Shown here piece after piece: positions 12,553 to 13,769 of a stretch of DNA of 13,769 nucleotides. Each line of letters opens with the position of its first letter. Positions within the stretch are counted from its first letter, which is position 1. This DNA is from Flavobacteriales bacterium (GTDB taxonomy: Bacteria > Bacteroidota > Bacteroidia > Flavobacteriales_D > Sanyastnellaceae). A program made the translations under genes and the position numbers. The stretch covers positions 1 through 13,769 of the forward strand of contig DQKQ01000068.1 in assembly GCA_015660615.1 (NCBI GenBank). Reading direction: 5' to 3'. The notes below the pieces were generated by a model. That model was not told where the DNA came from. It saw only the letters and a program-made list of their open reading frames with translations, and searched no databases.

Positions 12553-13523
12553 TTGTTGCTCGTGTATGGTGGAGCCCCCCCGGAAGTGATGAAGTGTATA
12601 CTCTTGAGCCTTCCCAAGGTGGAACTTCTTGCTTCAGGTTTACTCCTTTTAGCAGCTCTGACAAATACCCTTCGATAGAAATAAAAGGGCATGTCATTAC
12701 TTCTGAAGCTCCAATACCTGGTACGATTACGGTCACTAAACCTTTTGATAATTTCTCTACAGACAAAGCTTCTCATTTGAATTGCGTAACAAAAGCGATT
12801 TCTCAAATCTCCGATGGTACATTAGAAAAAGTTGTGGTCGCAAGAATCAAATCAATCATTTCAGACGCTACGCCTGAGGTTACATTTAAGTTGAAATGCG
12901 AGAAACACCCGGATGCATTTGTTTATTTGATTGATCATCCAAGTTGTGGGGTTTGGTGTGGAGCTTCACCAGAATTACTTGTCGCATCAAGTGATAACAG
13001 AGTGGAAACAGTTTCGTTAGCAGGAACGCGAATAATTGTAAATGGCACTTCTACCAATGATTGGACGAACAAAGAAAGACATGAGCAATCTCAAGTTACA
13101 GACTATATTAAATCTGTTTTAGAGGACTACGGAGCATCTGAGATGAGTATAGAACCTCGTGCAGATCGACGATACGGAAATCTTCTACACCTCGAGACCC
13201 GATTTAGATGCTCCATAAAAGGAGATATACAAAAACTAGCCAGCACCCTTCACCCCACCCCAGCTGTAGGTGGAAGGCCATTAAAAATCGCCTGTGATTT
13301 TATCGAATCAAATGAACAGTTTTCTAGGGCTTATTACTCAGGCTACTTGGGGGTTGAAACAGCATCGGGAAGTGCTTACTATGTCAACTTACGAGCTGCC
13401 CAATGGATGGTGGGAGGGATTCAAATTTATGCTGGAGGTGGAATCGTTGAAGGGTCAATTCCCCAAGACGAGTGGATGGAAACTGAGGCAAAGATTAAAG
13501 CAATAGAAGCTACCTTCGCTTAA
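12549..13523 (+). CDS. menF: Isochorismate synthase
   Basis: Chorismate-binding enzyme that converts chorismate to isochorismate, the first committed step of menaquinone synthesis. The 324-residue product has the chorismate-utilising fold: LEKVVVAR with the probable base Lys94 (93-99 region), CGASPELL (137-144), SLAGTR (156-161), the KERHEQ metal-site helix (175-180), HLETRF (214-219), HPTPAVGG (235-242), YYSGYLG (262-268) and YAGGGIVEGSIPQDEW (294-309) with the Mg-binding glutamates at the end. It is shorter than E. coli MenF (about 430 residues) by an N-terminal part. Salicylate or anthranilate synthase is an alternative for this fold, but the position between menI and menD favours MenF. 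It overlaps menI by four bases and menD by one (TAATG). Confidence 0.93.
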   Translation: MIVARVWWSPPGSDEVYTLEPSQGGTSCFRFTPFSSSDKYPSIEIKGHVITSEAPIPGTITVTKPFDNFSTDKASHLNCVTKAISQISDGTLEKVVVARIKSIISDATPEVTFKLKCEKHPDAFVYLIDHPSCGVWCGASPELLVASSDNRVETVSLAGTRIIVNGTSTNDWTNKERHEQSQVTDYIKSVLEDYGASEMSIEPRADRRYGNLLHLETRFRCSIKGDIQKLASTLHPTPAVGGRPLKIACDFIESNEQFSRAYYSGYLGVETASGSAYYVNLRAAQWMVGGIQIYAGGGIVEGSIPQDEWMETEAKIKAIEATFA

Positions 13524-13769
13524 TGCCTGTTAGACAAGAAAGATCTTCAACTGATCACCTATGCGCTTCAGCCTTAGTAGCCACCTTGTCAATAAAAGGA
13601 CTCTCAGATGTAGTAATCAGTCCTGGATCTAGGAATGCTCCACTCACGATTGCTTTTACAGAAGATACTTCTATAAAAACTCACATCGTAATAGATGAGA
13701 GAGCAGCCGCTCATGTGGCTCTCGGGCTTGCTCTGGAAACAGGTAATCCAGCTGCAGTTATTTGCACTT
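13523..13769 (+). CDS. menD: SEPHCHC synthase MenD (5' part; gene runs off the window)
   Basis: Thiamine-diphosphate enzyme that joins isochorismate and 2-oxoglutarate to give 2-succinyl-5-enolpyruvyl-6-hydroxy-3-cyclohexene-1-carboxylate, the step after MenF. Only the first 82 codons are in the window. They contain the family motifs ISPGSRNAPLTIAF (about 37-50) and IDERAAAHVALGLA (about 63-76). The Glu in DER is at the place of the conserved ThDP-activating glutamate. The ATG shares one base with the menF stop (TAATG), so the two are probably coupled. No stop is reached before base 13769. Confidence 0.95.
   Translation, partial: MPVRQERSSTDHLCASALVATLSIKGLSDVVISPGSRNAPLTIAFTEDTSIKTHIVIDERAAAHVALGLALETGNPAAVICT

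Noticed and set aside
12399..12806. 135-codon open frame on the minus strand
   Set aside because: It is antisense to the menI-menF junction, where both plus-strand proteins have clear family motifs.
1..13769. CRISPR array, insertion sequence, tRNA or phage features
   Set aside because: No spaced direct repeats, transposase motifs, terminal repeats or cloverleaf sequences were seen on either strand.

Overview
The window (about 40% GC by eye) looks like chromosomal DNA of a Bacteroidota bacterium, most likely a Flavobacteriales/Cryomorphaceae-like lineage. The evidence is a secreted protease with a C-terminal domain of the type IX secretion (T9SS) sorting type, promoter -7 boxes of the TAnnTTTG type, few Shine-Dalgarno sequences, Bacteroidota-style DnaX and UvrB proteins, and menaquinone genes. 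No insertion sequence, phage gene, tRNA, rRNA or CRISPR array is visible. All intergenic gaps are under 160 bases, so no long gene-free stretch exists.

Layout. Bases 1-1667 (minus strand) hold most of dnaX (DNA polymerase III gamma/tau), running off the left edge. Divergent from it is the ribosomal protein operon rpsF-rpsR-rplI (1823-2938), closed by a strong terminator. uvrB follows (3028-5019) with a promoter that seems to borrow the terminator T-tract. Next on the plus strand come an unknown small lipoprotein, a T9SS-exported lysyl-endopeptidase-like serine protease, a membrane family 2 glycosyltransferase, an ECF-like sigma factor overlapping it by 10 bases, and rsmG (to 10072). A HxlR-family regulator (minus) stands divergently from a membrane-anchored YceI protein carrying an N-terminal CDGSH-like motif. 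The 110 bases between them contain two perfect inverted repeats. An OmpR-type response regulator (minus) is divergent from menI-menF-menD, whose genes overlap by 4 and 1 bases. menD runs off the right edge.

How they work together. Most of the window is housekeeping: replication, translation, nucleotide excision repair, 16S rRNA methylation and menaquinone synthesis. The points most worth a second look are: (1) an A10 tract in dnaX at the domain III/linker boundary, where both shifted frames stop within a few codons, predicting a short gamma-type product; (2) the HxlR / CDGSH-YceI pair with its twin palindromes, which may be a small redox- or quinone-responsive unit; (3) a near-leaderless uvrB promoter overlapping the rplI terminator; (4) DnaX lacking the zinc-binding cysteines. 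No wholly new multi-gene system is evident.
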